Shown here in pieces: positions 15,622-24,215 of a DNA stretch of 64,000 nt. The first letter of the stretch is position 1. Each line of letters opens with the position of its first letter. A program made the position numbers and the translations under genes. Source of the DNA: Lacrimispora sphenoides (GTDB taxonomy: Bacteria > Bacillota > Clostridia > Lachnospirales > Lachnospiraceae). Under the pieces are notes generated by a model. The model was not told the DNA's origin, did not search any database, and saw only the letters and a list, made by a program, of their open reading frames with translations. The stretch lies in contig NZ_FOIP01000002.1 of NCBI RefSeq assembly GCF_900105215.1, positions 1,240,001-1,304,000 of the forward strand, in the 5' to 3' direction.

Positions 15622-16029
15622 ATGAAAAAGACTATACTTTTCGCATTTCTCTTCATTTTTATTACACTAGCATGTCTAACTATTTTGATTGGTGGTACAG
15701 AGTTAATAAAACACTATACACGGCTTAACGAGCAATTCTATGCTTACATGTATCAAATTATGATTCTACGGTTGCTCTTGCCTTTTAGCTTGGGACTTTT
15801 GCTGTTTTTTCGTCAATGGCTTAGAGAGAAAATCCATCCAATTCCCAGAGTTGACGTAGACGGGTTGGCAACCCTTGCCGTGGTAGTATATTTATCCATT
15901 ATATCCCGAAAATTTTTTCCTGAAATATTTATTGGACCTGAAGCCCTATTATGCTTTGCCTTGTTCCTTAGCTCCTTTGTGAATAGCTTGTTGGTATGGA
16001 AAAAGTATAAAGAGAATTTAAAGTTCTGA
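15622..16029 (+). CDS. Hypothetical membrane protein (135 aa)
   Basis: 135 residues with about four membrane helices: ILFAFLFIFITLACLTILIG, LRLLLPFSLGLLLFF, LATLAVVVYLSIIS and ALLCFALFLSSFVNSLLVW. The C-terminus is basic (KKYKENLKF). TAGGAGG lies six bases before the ATG. The family is not recognised. A terminator is present further on at 16203. Confidence 0.7.
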   Translation: MKKTILFAFLFIFITLACLTILIGGTELIKHYTRLNEQFYAYMYQIMILRLLLPFSLGLLLFFRQWLREKIHPIPRVDVDGLATLAVVVYLSIISRKFFPEIFIGPEALLCFALFLSSFVNSLLVWKKYKENLKF

Positions 16030-16202
16030 ATTAAGCAGTCCATAACAAAGGCTAGGCATTAACTGTTGAAAGATATTTATATATCATCTTCCAAGTAATA
16101 AAAATTCATAAAGTAATTACAATAAGGTATTCTATGAAAAAACGTAGAAGACCTTATTAATGTATAGAATCGAAAAGTTGTCCATAAGAGAATGAAGTCA
16201 TT

Positions 16203-16238
16203 AGTCGATAATAGTCATACGTTATCGACTATTTTTTT
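16203..16238 (+). terminator. Rho-independent terminator
   Basis: AGTCGATAA pairs with TTATCGACT and is followed by eight Ts. It probably ends the transcript of the membrane protein gene at 15622. Confidence 0.75.
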
Positions 16239-16323
16239 TAACGAAGAGTGAATCTATCTACTAGATTTTCTCTTCTTAATTGAAAGCGTGTTTTCATTAG
16301 TGAAATATAGGGAGGAAGAAAAA

Positions 16324-16536
16324 ATGAACAAGAATATTAATAGAAATCCATCTACACCATACGAGTCGACTTTTAAATGTCAGCTATGTGGAGAGAAATT
16401 TAATGGCTTTAGTACAAATATGGTTACAGATGAAGATATCATGGAATATCCATTGAAAGATATTCGCAAACACAGGTGCAAAGATGGGAGCGTAGGAGTT
16501 GCATTACTGATAGGATATAAGTATGTAAAACAATAA
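16324..16536 (+). CDS. Small zinc-finger-like protein (70 aa)
   Basis: 70 residues, with the start at the ATG after GGGAGGAAG. The segment FKCQLCGEKFNGF followed about 27 residues later by KHRCKDG gives a C-x-x-C...H-x-C arrangement, consistent with one zinc site. The C-terminus is VGVALLIGYKYVKQ. The role is unknown. Confidence 0.55.
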   Translation: MNKNINRNPSTPYESTFKCQLCGEKFNGFSTNMVTDEDIMEYPLKDIRKHRCKDGSVGVALLIGYKYVKQ

Positions 16537-16715
16537 AATGCTGATTTGAATGGAGGATTCAAAATATGATTAGAGCATTGTCTATTACCATTTATCGTCA
16601 ATTCAGAAACGGTTCAAAACACTCAGCTTCTTTTGTTTTTAAAAAAAAGCATTAAGAATTAATTGGTAAGGTCGATTATAATAATGTAGTATTATAAAAA
16701 GAAAGAGGTAATAAG

Positions 16716-17042
16716 ATGAATGAAGAAACATTAGTATTTGGTAAAGGTATTAAAATCTGGAGTATCATTTGCATCGTTTTTAGCGCTCTTGCTCTAATTG
16801 TCAATTGTACAGCAGGATTTTTTGATTTGGCTGTTATAGGTGTCGCTGGCTGCGCAGCTTATATACTGTTGTTAATTAAGAAAAGAAAGATTGCTTTTTA
16901 TGCCATTATAGTTTTTACAATAATTACAATGGTTCTAAATGTGGCAATACATGATATAGGTATTATAACCTCATTAACCGGTTTAATAAATCCTATTATT
17001 ACATTTGCTTTTCTATCAAAATACTGGAAACAGATGAAATAG
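16716..17042 (+). CDS. Hypothetical four-helix membrane protein (108 aa)
   Basis: 108 residues, mostly hydrophobic: IWSIICIVFSALALIVNC, LAVIGVAGCAAYILLLI, IAFYAIIVFTIITMVLNVAI and LTGLINPIITFAFLS. AAGAGG precedes the ATG, and a strong terminator follows at 17067. The family is unknown. Confidence 0.7.
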   Translation: MNEETLVFGKGIKIWSIICIVFSALALIVNCTAGFFDLAVIGVAGCAAYILLLIKKRKIAFYAIIVFTIITMVLNVAIHDIGIITSLTGLINPIITFAFLSKYWKQMK

Positions 17043-17066
17043 GTTAATACCCATAGGCTTATATGT

Positions 17067-17097
17067 AAGCAACTATCTAAAAGGTAGTTGCTTTTTT
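17067..17097 (+). terminator. Rho-independent terminator
   Basis: AAGCAACTATCT pairs with AGGTAGTTGCTT around AAA and is followed by a T run, 25 bases after the membrane protein stop. Confidence 0.85.
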
Positions 17098-17206
17098 ATG
17101 TTTGCCCGTTATGGGCGGGCTCTAATGGGTGAAAGGTAAGCGTCAAATAAGTCGGTGTGTATTTTTTTACTTTTAGTTGTGAGATAATAGCTCTAATTCT
17201 AAAAGT

Positions 17207-17230
17207 CTTAAGGAACTTAAGTACCTTAAG
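17207..17230 (+). repeat. Three CTTAAG hexamers at 9-base spacing
   Basis: CTTAAG occurs at 17207, 17216 and 17225, separated by GAA and TAC, just before tnpA of the IS66 element. It may be a regulatory site for the transposition operon. Confidence 0.5.
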
Positions 17231-17247
17231 GGATTGGAGATTTATCT

Positions 17248-17622
17248 ATGGATAGCTTAACAGTAGCGACTCATTCCCAAAAACTTAGCCTTTGGATAGA
17301 GCGGATTCAAAAATGCAGGGCAAGCAATCAGAAAGTGTCTGATTGGTGTACCGCTCATGATGTCAGTATAAAATCCTATTATTACTGGCTTCGCAAAATC
17401 AAGCATGAAGCGTTTGATACGATTCCTGCTGAAAGAAAACCTAAAGTTTCAACAGTTGTCTCCCATCCCTCCATGTTTGCTGAAGTTCCGTATGCAGTTG
17501 CCAAATCCAGCTCATCAACCGCTGTCATCATCAGAATTGGAAATATGACTCTGGAAATTCAAAATGGGGCAAACCAGGAAACAATCGAAAATACTCTTCG
17601 TACCATTAGGCATCTATGTTAG
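17248..17622 (+). CDS. tnpA: IS66 TnpA (orf1)
   Basis: 124 residues. The N-terminal region LWIERIQKCRASNQKVSDWC and SIKSYYYWLRKIKHE is the helix-turn-helix part typical of IS66 orf1 proteins, which are needed for transposition along with TnpB and TnpC. The C-terminus, VIIRIGNMTLEIQNGANQET, is also typical. GGATTGGAG precedes the ATG. It overlaps tnpB by seven bases, suggesting translational coupling. Confidence 0.88.
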   Translation: MDSLTVATHSQKLSLWIERIQKCRASNQKVSDWCTAHDVSIKSYYYWLRKIKHEAFDTIPAERKPKVSTVVSHPSMFAEVPYAVAKSSSSTAVIIRIGNMTLEIQNGANQETIENTLRTIRHLC

Positions 17623-17972
17623 GCGACATTTCAAAGGCAGAACATATCTATCTTGCCTGCGGTTATACGGATATGCGCAAATCCATTGATAGCCTGTCCG
17701 CCATTGTACAACAGAACTTCAAACTTGATCCTTTTTCCAACAGCCTGTTTTTGTTCTGTGGCCGTAAATGCAACCGCATCAAAGCTCTCTTCTGGGAGGG
17801 CGATGGTTTTGTCTTACTTTATAAGAGACTTGAGAATGGAACTTTCCAGTGGCCCAGGACACAGGCTGAAGTGAGGCTAATATCGGGGCAGGAGTTCCGG
17901 TGGCTCATGGAAGGGCTGTCCATCAACCAACCAAAAGCAGTGAAAAAATCCTATCCAGAAATGATTATATAA
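17616..17972 (+). CDS. tnpB: IS66 TnpB (orf2)
   Basis: 118 residues of the IS66 orf2 family (PF05717 type): IYLACGYTDMRKSIDSLSAI, LFLFCGRKCNRIKALFWEGD and GFVLLYKRLENGTFQWP are the conserved blocks. The length is normal. It starts inside the end of tnpA and is followed by tnpC after 86 bases. The biochemical role of TnpB in this family is not established. Confidence 0.95.
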   Translation: MLGDISKAEHIYLACGYTDMRKSIDSLSAIVQQNFKLDPFSNSLFLFCGRKCNRIKALFWEGDGFVLLYKRLENGTFQWPRTQAEVRLISGQEFRWLMEGLSINQPKAVKKSYPEMII

Positions 17973-18058
17973 AGTGCCGAAAAGTGCCGTATTTACTGGA
18001 TTTTACGGCGCTTTTATGGTATAATTATGACAGTTAAAAAGCAAAGGGACTGTCATCA

Positions 18059-19597
18059 ATGGCGCATAACAATCAGGTTGAAAATCTCGAAAACCGCATC
18101 GCTGAGTTAGAAAAAGAAAACCTTCTTCTTCACGAAAAGGTTGTTTTTCTGACCAGAAAACTTTATGGCAGGACTACGGAGCAGACATCATCTCTTGGAC
18201 TCGAGGGACAGATGTCTCTTTTTGATGAAGCTGAAACCTCCTCGGACCCGAAGGCGGCAGAGCCAGATTTGAAAGATGTTGCGTCTTATCGCCGCCGCAA
18301 ACACAAAGGGCAAAAAGAAGAACTGTTGAAGGATCTCCCCCATGAAAAGAAACTTTGTACTCTTGCGGAAGAAGACCGCTTCTGCGAAACCTGCGGCACT
18401 CCACTTGAATCTGTTGGGGAGGAATTCGTCCGTACTGAAATTGAATTTATTCCTGCTAAAGTGCGTGTCATCGATTATTACCATGAGACCTTTGAATGCA
18501 GAAAGTGCCGTAAGGAGGGAAAAGAATACATGGAGAAATCTCCAATGCCTTATCCGGTAATCCAACACTCTTATGCTTCCCCCGGAGCGGTTGCATGGGT
18601 CATTCATCAAAAGTATGAACTTGCTGTTCCTTTATACCGTCAGGAAAAGGAATGGGAAAGCCTCGGAGTAGCCTTAAGCCGTGCAACGATGTCAAACTGG
18701 ATTCTTACCAGTTATCGGGACTGGCTTTCCCCGGTTGTTGGACTCCTTCATAAAAAACTATTAGAGCAGCAATACCTTCACATAGATGAAACACCCGTAC
18801 AGGTCATGAATGAACCAAATCGAAAGAATACAACGGATTCTTATATGTGGGTATACTGCTCTATCAAAGGCTTTGAGCAGCCAATTCGCCAGTTCGTATA
18901 TCAACCAGGGCGAAGCGGAAAATATCCTCAGGAATATCTGGAGGGATACCATGGATTCATTCATACCGATGCTTACAAAGGATATGAAAAAGTATCTGGT
19001 ATTATCCGGTGCATCTGCTGGACCCATCTACGGAGATACTTTGTTGAAACTCTCCCCAAAGATGTAGACAGCCCAGAAGCAACCATTCCAGCTCAGGCAG
19101 TCAAATATATCAACCAACTTTTTGAGATTGAGAAAAAACTGGAAATCCTATCCCCCGTAGGGCGGAAAGAACAGCGTCTACTACAGGAAAAACCTGTACT
19201 GGATGCCTTTTGGTCATGGGTAAAAGAAATCTCACCTAAAGTACTTCCGAGTTCCAAACTGGGCAAAGCCTTTCAGTACGCGAATAACCAAAAAGATGGA
19301 CTGTTGAATTATCTTCTTGATGGTAACTGCAGCATATCAAACAATCTGGCGGAGAACAGCATCCGGCCATTTACAATCGGCCGCAAGAACTGGCTGTTCT
19401 CAGGAAGTCCCAAAGGGGCAGAAGCAAGTGCAGGTATTTATACTTTAATTGAAACCGCCAAAGCCAATGGATTAAATCCATGGAAGTATATCCAATTCAT
19501 TCTCAGCGATATTCCCGGAACTGCATTTCTTGAATATCCAGAATATCTGGAAGAATATATGCCATGGGATCCAATGGTTCAAAAACTTTGTCGCTAA
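18059..19597 (+). CDS. tnpC: IS66 transposase TnpC
   Basis: 512 residues, full length. An N-terminal coiled coil (VENLENRIAELEKENLLLHE) and LTRKLYGRTTEQ are followed by a zinc-binding region (FCETCGTPLE and CRKCRKEG). The DDE catalytic core includes YLHIDETPVQV (Asp), FIHTDAYKGYE (Asp) and SNNLAENSIRPF with a Glu. The C-terminal IS66 domain is present (NGLNPWKYIQFILSDIPG). The start is the ATG after AAAGGGACTG. It is apparently intact. Confidence 0.95.
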   Translation: MAHNNQVENLENRIAELEKENLLLHEKVVFLTRKLYGRTTEQTSSLGLEGQMSLFDEAETSSDPKAAEPDLKDVASYRRRKHKGQKEELLKDLPHEKKLCTLAEEDRFCETCGTPLESVGEEFVRTEIEFIPAKVRVIDYYHETFECRKCRKEGKEYMEKSPMPYPVIQHSYASPGAVAWVIHQKYELAVPLYRQEKEWESLGVALSRATMSNWILTSYRDWLSPVVGLLHKKLLEQQYLHIDETPVQVMNEPNRKNTTDSYMWVYCSIKGFEQPIRQFVYQPGRSGKYPQEYLEGYHGFIHTDAYKGYEKVSGIIRCICWTHLRRYFVETLPKDVDSPEATIPAQAVKYINQLFEIEKKLEILSPVGRKEQRLLQEKPVLDAFWSWVKEISPKVLPSSKLGKAFQYANNQKDGLLNYLLDGNCSISNNLAENSIRPFTIGRKNWLFSGSPKGAEASAGIYTLIETAKANGLNPWKYIQFILSDIPGTAFLEYPEYLEEYMPWDPMVQKLCR

Positions 19598-19734
19598 CAG
19601 ACAACCTTCAATTATAAACAGAGGTTGTCTGTTTTTCTATACACCAACTTATTTGACGCTTACATACTAGAAATTAGGCGTAAATTTAACGTTGAAAAAA
19701 TCATTTCTTTGTACTGGAATCATAAGATATAAAG

Positions 19735-19770
19735 AAAAATGTCCCCAAATTAATTTTGGGGACATTTTTC
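19735..19770. terminator. Bidirectional terminator
   Basis: GTCCCCAAA and TTTGGGGAC form a stem flanked by AAAAAT on one side and ATTTTT on the other. It can end transcripts from both directions, including the tiny reverse frame at 19803. Confidence 0.8.
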
Positions 19771-19802
19771 GAACTAAGGGTTAAGCTGTTAACAACACTT
19801 CG

Positions 19803-19838
19803 CTAACAGCTAACTGTTATTTCCGCATTGCCATCCAT
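19803..19838 (-). CDS. Possible 11-residue peptide gene
   Basis: An ATG with a strong GGAGGTG seven bases upstream opens the frame MDGNAEITVSC and stops. The leader and first codons resemble those of the 48-aa membrane protein gene at 4024, so it may be a truncated relative instead of a true peptide gene. An AGCTGTTA/TAACAGCT stem overlaps the stop and the strong terminator follows. Confidence 0.3.
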   Translation of the reverse strand: MDGNAEITVSC

Positions 19839-19975
19839 AGCCTGACACCTCCGTTTTATAATGATGTGTTATTGAACACAATATTAATATGGACATAATC
19901 TAAAAAAATATTAAGGAAATAAATAGAAAATAATAAATTAGGCTAACTATAGGATGTCAATAAGAAATCAATAAA

Positions 19976-20125
19976 CTAGTTAGTTTGGTTAAATGGCTTT
20001 TTAGAATATGTAACTTTTCCGTTTTTGTCTATTTTGAAATAAGTTTGATCAATTAACTTTTCGTTAGCTTTAGGGAGTTTTACCTTTTCGTCACTAACTT
20101 TAGCAGCTTCATGTTTCTTTTTCAT
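19976..20125 (-). CDS. Lys-rich 49-aa protein, copy 2 of a twin pair
   Basis: 49 residues beginning MKKKHEAAKVSDEKVKLP and ending TYSKKPFNQTN, aligning end to end with the protein at 4674-4823 with only a few changes. Ribosome site, leader and promoter are also conserved. It is highly charged, with no cysteine and no hydrophobic segment. Retention of an open frame in both a decayed and a less decayed island argues that it is expressed. The function is unknown. Confidence 0.8.
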   Translation of the reverse strand: MKKKHEAAKVSDEKVKLPKANEKLIDQTYFKIDKNGKVTYSKKPFNQTN

Positions 20126-20152
20126 TGATAATCTCCTTTCATATGTGGTTAC

Positions 20153-20181
20153 ATTGTATCAGATTTTAGATCGAATGACAA
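20153..20181 (-). promoter_or_regulatory. Sigma-A-type promoter of the 49-aa gene, copy 2
   Basis: On the minus strand TTGTCA (20176-20181), a 17-base spacer and TACAAT (20153-20158). It is the same layout as at 4852-4880. Confidence 0.75.
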
Positions 20182-20402
20182 AGAGATTAATAAATGAAAT
20201 AATGTACATTGGAAACTTAATATTGATAGTTGATAACTTTAGTGATATTCTATTTAAGGAGTTTTTAAATAATAAGCGTAAAGCTGGAATTTGGAAGGAG
20301 CCTTGTAAGATGGGGATTTGGATGTAACGGCAAGGCCGTTTCAAAAAATATTCGGCCTTGCTGTACTATAATAATAGAATTATAGAAAAACAGGAGGCTT
20401 AT

Positions 20403-21158
20403 ATGGCTTATTTTATTTATCAAAAACAGAAGATTTACTATCAAGAGATTGGTACAGGTACTCCTTTACTGATGCTGCATGGAAATACAGCATCATCTGT
20501 CATGTTTTCCGATATTGCATCTAAGTATGCAAAGGACTATAGAGTCATCTTAATTGATTTTCTTGGTTATGGGAAATCTGATCGTGTTACAGAATTAGCA
20601 GAAGACTTATGGTATGATGAAGGAATGCAAGTAATTTGCTTTTTGGAAGAAAAGAAATACCGGAATGTAAAACTTATCGGTACAAGTGGCGGTGCTCTCG
20701 CAGCTCTAAATGTTTCGCTGGAACGCCCAGATCTTGTTAGTCACCTCATTGCTGATAGTTTTGAAGGCGAACAGGCAAATCCGGATATAACTGAAGCTCT
20801 GCGACAGGGGCGTAAGGTATCTAAAAATGATTATGGTGCAAGAATGTTTTATAAAATGATGAATGGCATAGATTGGGAACGTGTCGTAGATGCGGACACA
20901 CGCGCCGTGATTGCTCATGCAAATCATATAAGGAACTTTTTCCATAAGTCGCTTTATGAATTAAAACCGAAGGTGCTGTTTACTGGAAGTAAAGAGGATC
21001 CATTATTTCCATGTGGTTTTTATGAAGCCTTATTTAAGAATATGCTTCATAAGATAGAACACGGACAACAGTATTTGTTTGAAAGCGGCGGACATCCTGC
21101 AATGCTGTCAAATCAAGAGGAGTTTATTGAAATTAGTAAAAACTTTTTAAACAAGTAA
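20403..21158 (+). CDS. Alpha/beta hydrolase
   Basis: 251 residues, with the start at the ATG after CAGGAGG. The fold is clear: PLLMLHGNTASS supplies the oxyanion-hole HG, VILIDFLGYGKSDR follows, LIGTSGGALAALN carries the nucleophile Ser in G-x-S-x-G, KVLFTGSKEDPLFP the acid region and SGGHPAML the catalytic His. The substrate cannot be told; the family includes esterases, peptidases and lactonases. It stands alone, with a terminator downstream at 21193. Confidence 0.92.
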   Translation: MAYFIYQKQKIYYQEIGTGTPLLMLHGNTASSVMFSDIASKYAKDYRVILIDFLGYGKSDRVTELAEDLWYDEGMQVICFLEEKKYRNVKLIGTSGGALAALNVSLERPDLVSHLIADSFEGEQANPDITEALRQGRKVSKNDYGARMFYKMMNGIDWERVVDADTRAVIAHANHIRNFFHKSLYELKPKVLFTGSKEDPLFPCGFYEALFKNMLHKIEHGQQYLFESGGHPAMLSNQEEFIEISKNFLNK

Positions 21159-21192
21159 CGGATAAATAAATCTATCAATAAATTAGCAAAGA

Positions 21193-21230
21193 AAACTACT
21201 AACTATCATTAATTAAGTTAGTAGTTTTTT
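21193..21230 (+). terminator. Rho-independent terminator
   Basis: AAACTACTAACT pairs with AGTTAGTAGTTT and is followed by Ts, 35 bases after the hydrolase stop. Confidence 0.85.
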
Positions 21231-21389
21231 ATGCACCAATTTAATCAAGTAAACTGATATTTTACTGATGAAAGAACTATTTCGATGGTATGATATGGTG
21301 ATTAGAAGGCGATTGAGTGGAGCGTGGCAATAACTTGAAACGGTAAAAATAATAGAGAAGCAATTACCAAATAAATAGGAGATGATAAT

Positions 21390-21559
21390 ATGGGAGCATT
21401 AGCATTTATAGGATTAATTATAGGCTTGTTTTTAGAGAAAGTACGGCACCTAACACACCGGCTGAGAACACAAGAGAACTAGATGGGATCATGAGAGATT
21501 CTAGTAAATATTCAAAGAAAGAAATGACGAAAAGAATCAACAACGGGCATTACAAATAA
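21390..21559 (+). pseudogene. Small membrane-anchored protein, probably frameshifted
   Basis: An ATG after AGGAGATG opens MGALAFIGLIIGLFLEK, a single hydrophobic helix. In the next frame the sequence continues APNTPAENTRELDGIMRDSS and KYSKKEMTKRINNGHYK before TAA at 21557-21559. Without the shift a 30-residue peptide would result. The second part reads as real protein, so a one-base lesion near 21445 is likely. Confidence 0.45.
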
Positions 21560-21646
21560 AGAATAGAATACATTGCTGACGGCCATCGGATTATGAAAAT
21601 CTAGTGGCTTTTGTATTATGAAAATAGTATAATGTAGGAAGATTAT

Positions 21647-21841
21647 ATGAATGGCTTAGATGGATATAAAGTGATTGGTATGTTTTGTTGCGGCAATGAG
21701 TATATGGTGGTTATTGAGGCAGCACATGGGACTCATGTAATGTCATCTGACGATTGGGAACAGCTAAAAAGAAGTCTAGGTTGGGAGCAGACTCCTACTG
21801 GAATGCGTTGTTTCCGAAAAGAGAGTAGTAATGTAGCATAG
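21647..21841 (+). CDS. Hypothetical protein (64 aa)
   Basis: 64 residues beginning MNGLDGYKVIGMFCCGNEYM and ending MRCFRKESSNVA. An AGGAAG ribosome site lies at a good distance. The pattern of short beta strands and a terminal basic stretch gives no family. Its neighbours are other short unknown genes. Confidence 0.55.
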   Translation: MNGLDGYKVIGMFCCGNEYMVVIEAAHGTHVMSSDDWEQLKRSLGWEQTPTGMRCFRKESSNVA

Positions 21842-21935
21842 TTAAAAGGATTGTTTTATTGGATTAATATAATAATATTTAGATGTCAATGTATTTTATA
21901 TAAAATATTAAAGATGAAATGAGGGGCGAAGCACA

Positions 21936-22190
21936 ATGAGTTGGGAATTAATAAGCACTAACAAGAGATCATGTTCGTGCGGTAAAGGGTTTGTAATTGA
22001 AAGACACTACATGGATGACTGGAATAGAACAAAAGAAGAAAGCTGTTTAAAGTGCAAGGATTGTGAGAGGAAACAAATTGAAGAGCATAATAAACAGAAA
22101 GAAATGCGTAATGCGTGTGACAAACTCATATCTTATTTTAATGAAAAATACTTGAATCAATATAAATTATCGACTTTTATAAGAATATGA
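21936..22190 (+). CDS. Hypothetical Cys-rich protein (84 aa)
   Basis: 84 residues. RSCSCGKGFVIERHY and SCLKCKDCERKQ supply two Cys clusters in the first half, consistent with a zinc site. The second half is helical and charged (EEHNKQKEMRNACDKLISYF). GAGGGGCG precedes the ATG. The function is unknown. Confidence 0.6.
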   Translation: MSWELISTNKRSCSCGKGFVIERHYMDDWNRTKEESCLKCKDCERKQIEEHNKQKEMRNACDKLISYFNEKYLNQYKLSTFIRI

Positions 22191-22231
22191 ATGATAAATA
22201 AATTTTGAGTTTGATTGAGGAGATTTTGAAT

Positions 22232-22708
22232 ATGACATTAGATGATTTAATTAAAGAAGAACATAACGGAGCAATTTTTTGTAAGATCGGTAAGAGTTCC
22301 ATAAATATGTGGGGTAAAGGTGGATATTTTCCATATAGAGACTATATAGGTAAAGTGGTTATTTTAGAAGAAGGCTCAATTACTTTTGAGTCGTTAGAAG
22401 AAGTTGTTAAATATCTTCATTATGGAGATGACTTAGTAATCTTTAATTTTATGAAAGGTAAGGATTTGTTACCAGAAGACGGTTATAGAGATAATGGCAT
22501 GAATAAGGGGTGTTATAATACAAAATCTATATATGTAGACAATGTGTTATCATTCTGTGATCCTAATACAGTTGACTTTATTTATTCAAATATAAGAAAT
22601 AAAAATGAATTTTATGAATATTGCGGTTTAGCAACTAGCCATTTAGAAGATAGAAATTTAATTGATGCGGCTAAAAGGTGGAAAGCTTTAGCCGGAAATA
22701 AAATCTAA
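22232..22708 (+). CDS. Hypothetical protein (158 aa)
   Basis: 158 residues, with the start at the ATG after GAGGAG; upstream TTG codons are less well placed. It begins MTLDDLIKEEHNGAIFCKIG and includes EEVVKYLHYGDDLVIFNF and DPNTVDFIYSNIRNKNEFYE. It is soluble, with no recognised domain. It lies six bases before the longer reading of the GNAT gene, so they may be co-transcribed. Confidence 0.65.
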   Translation: MTLDDLIKEEHNGAIFCKIGKSSINMWGKGGYFPYRDYIGKVVILEEGSITFESLEEVVKYLHYGDDLVIFNFMKGKDLLPEDGYRDNGMNKGCYNTKSIYVDNVLSFCDPNTVDFIYSNIRNKNEFYEYCGLATSHLEDRNLIDAAKRWKALAGNKI

Positions 22709-22770
22709 GTTTTATGATAAAACAACTTAAGTTATGGGATAATCAAATAATTACTTGGAGATATAGGGAA

Positions 22771-23214
22771 ATGGAAAATATAGTAGTAACCAGAATGGAA
22801 GAAAATATGATAGATGAAAGCGTTGATCTATTTATTTCAACTTTTTCGAGAGAACCTTGGAATGACGAATATGAATCAAGAGACCAGGTTAGAGATTTTT
22901 TTAAGAATCATTTTGCTAATAACTATTTTTTAGGGTATGTGATTAGTATTAATGGAAAGATACAAGGGTTAAGTATTGGTATGAAAAAACCTTGGATAAA
23001 AGGATTTGAATACTATATAGATGAATTTTGTATAAATTATGCTTTACAAGGAAGAGGCATTGGGAGTAAATTTATTAAAGAAATTGAAATGGATATTAAA
23101 AAAGAGGGATTAAATGGTATAATATTAAATACAGAAAAAGATTTTCCATCTTTTCAATTTTATAAAAAGAATGGCTTTGAAGATTTTGGAGATTTAGTTA
23201 TAATGGGAAAGTAA
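22771..23214 (+). CDS. GNAT family N-acetyltransferase
   Basis: 147 residues from the ATG at 22771 (GGAG ten bases upstream); a longer frame starts at 22714. The acetyl-CoA loop is visible as EFCINYALQGRGIGSKFI, followed by IILNTEKDFPSFQFYKKNGF, the terminal FYxKxGF motif. The substrate is unknown. It precedes the integrase gene, the same order as the GNAT and integrase fragments at 475-755. Confidence 0.85.
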   Translation: MENIVVTRMEENMIDESVDLFISTFSREPWNDEYESRDQVRDFFKNHFANNYFLGYVISINGKIQGLSIGMKKPWIKGFEYYIDEFCINYALQGRGIGSKFIKEIEMDIKKEGLNGIILNTEKDFPSFQFYKKNGFEDFGDLVIMGK

Positions 23215-23305
23215 AAATAATTAGCAGTAAATGGGCATTGGAGAATAATAATCCAGTGCCTTTTATAGTGCTTATAAGGCAATGAATTATAAGGAGGTAG
23301 TCAAT

Positions 23306-24109
23306 ATGCTAGCTATGCAGGAGAGTCGCTGTATAATGGAAAATAAGAGTGCAGACGTGATCAAATATCCTCATTTAAAAGCGGATGGCACACCAGATTT
23401 GCGTTATGGATCTAAGAAAAAGATCGGCATAAGAGAATCTACAAAAATGGAGTGCTTATATGAACGTGATGAAATCATTGCGATATATAAGATATTCCAA
23501 GACAGAATTGAATACGCTGCTTCTTTATCTAAAGAGAAAATTGCAAGGCGGAACCTCACAATGTTTGTTTGTGCTATCAATGTAGGCCTACGAGGTGGAG
23601 ATTTTTGCTCCCTTAAATGGTCTGATATTTTTGATACGGATTGGAGTTATAAATCATTGGCTGATTACGTACCTGAAAAAACGATTAGGAGAGATGATGG
23701 CGGGGAAATCGTCAAGGCTAAACACATTGAACTATCCTGGAATGATGATTTTGAAATTGCACTTTCTAATTGGTTAACCTGGTTAAATAACTATGATTCA
23801 GAGCAGGAGCTTGTTGCCTATATATTCAAAAGCCAAAAAGGTGAAAATATCAATCCTAAAGAGTGGTGGAAGATAATGGAGAATATAAGGAAAGAGGCTG
23901 GCATTAAACAGAAGATAGGGACTCATGGACTTAGAAAAACGATGGCCTACCAGTATATTACAAACGCTCCTGATAAAAGCCAGGCATTATTGGAAGTGTC
24001 CAGTCAGCTAGGTCATAGTGATCTAAGAATCACAGAAAGATATGCCTGTTTAGAAAAGAAAAATATTGAGGCTGGAAAACAGAGAATGTCATTTATATAC
24101 GATAAGTAA
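23306..24109 (+). CDS. Tyrosine recombinase/integrase
   Basis: 267 residues from the ATG eight bases after AAGGAGG; an earlier in-frame ATG would place that site inside the gene. The catalytic set is present: Arg in INVGLRGGDFCSLKW, the H-x-x-R box in GTHGLRKTMAY, LGHSDLRITERYAC with the second His and the nucleophile Tyr. A SAM-like DNA-binding region precedes them. It is 35-40 residues shorter than XerC/XerD. A fragment of the same gene lies at 609-755. It may drive excision of the island or serve another site, since it does not sit next to the tRNA. Confidence 0.93.
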   Translation: MLAMQESRCIMENKSADVIKYPHLKADGTPDLRYGSKKKIGIRESTKMECLYERDEIIAIYKIFQDRIEYAASLSKEKIARRNLTMFVCAINVGLRGGDFCSLKWSDIFDTDWSYKSLADYVPEKTIRRDDGGEIVKAKHIELSWNDDFEIALSNWLTWLNNYDSEQELVAYIFKSQKGENINPKEWWKIMENIRKEAGIKQKIGTHGLRKTMAYQYITNAPDKSQALLEVSSQLGHSDLRITERYACLEKKNIEAGKQRMSFIYDK

Positions 24110-24215
24110 TGTGGTAGAATGATGGTATGTTATAATTTATGTAGCAAGTAAATACTTAGATTTGAAAGATTGATTTTATTGGACGTAATAGTGAATCAAT
24201 AAAAAGGAGTAGTTT

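Larger units (their letters stand above)
17136..19663 (+). mobile_element. IS66 family insertion sequence, complete
   Basis: The three-gene IS66 unit is flanked by inverted repeats starting GTAAGCGTCAAATAAGT on the left (17136) and ending with the reverse complement on the right (19663), continuing GGTGT with small differences. The 8-base flanks (GGTGAAAG and ATACTAGA) do not match, so no target duplication is visible. All three genes are intact. Confidence 0.9.

Noticed and set aside
17102..17118. GCCCG/CGGGC stem next to the IS66 left end
   Set aside because: Only five base pairs and outside the element; likely chance.
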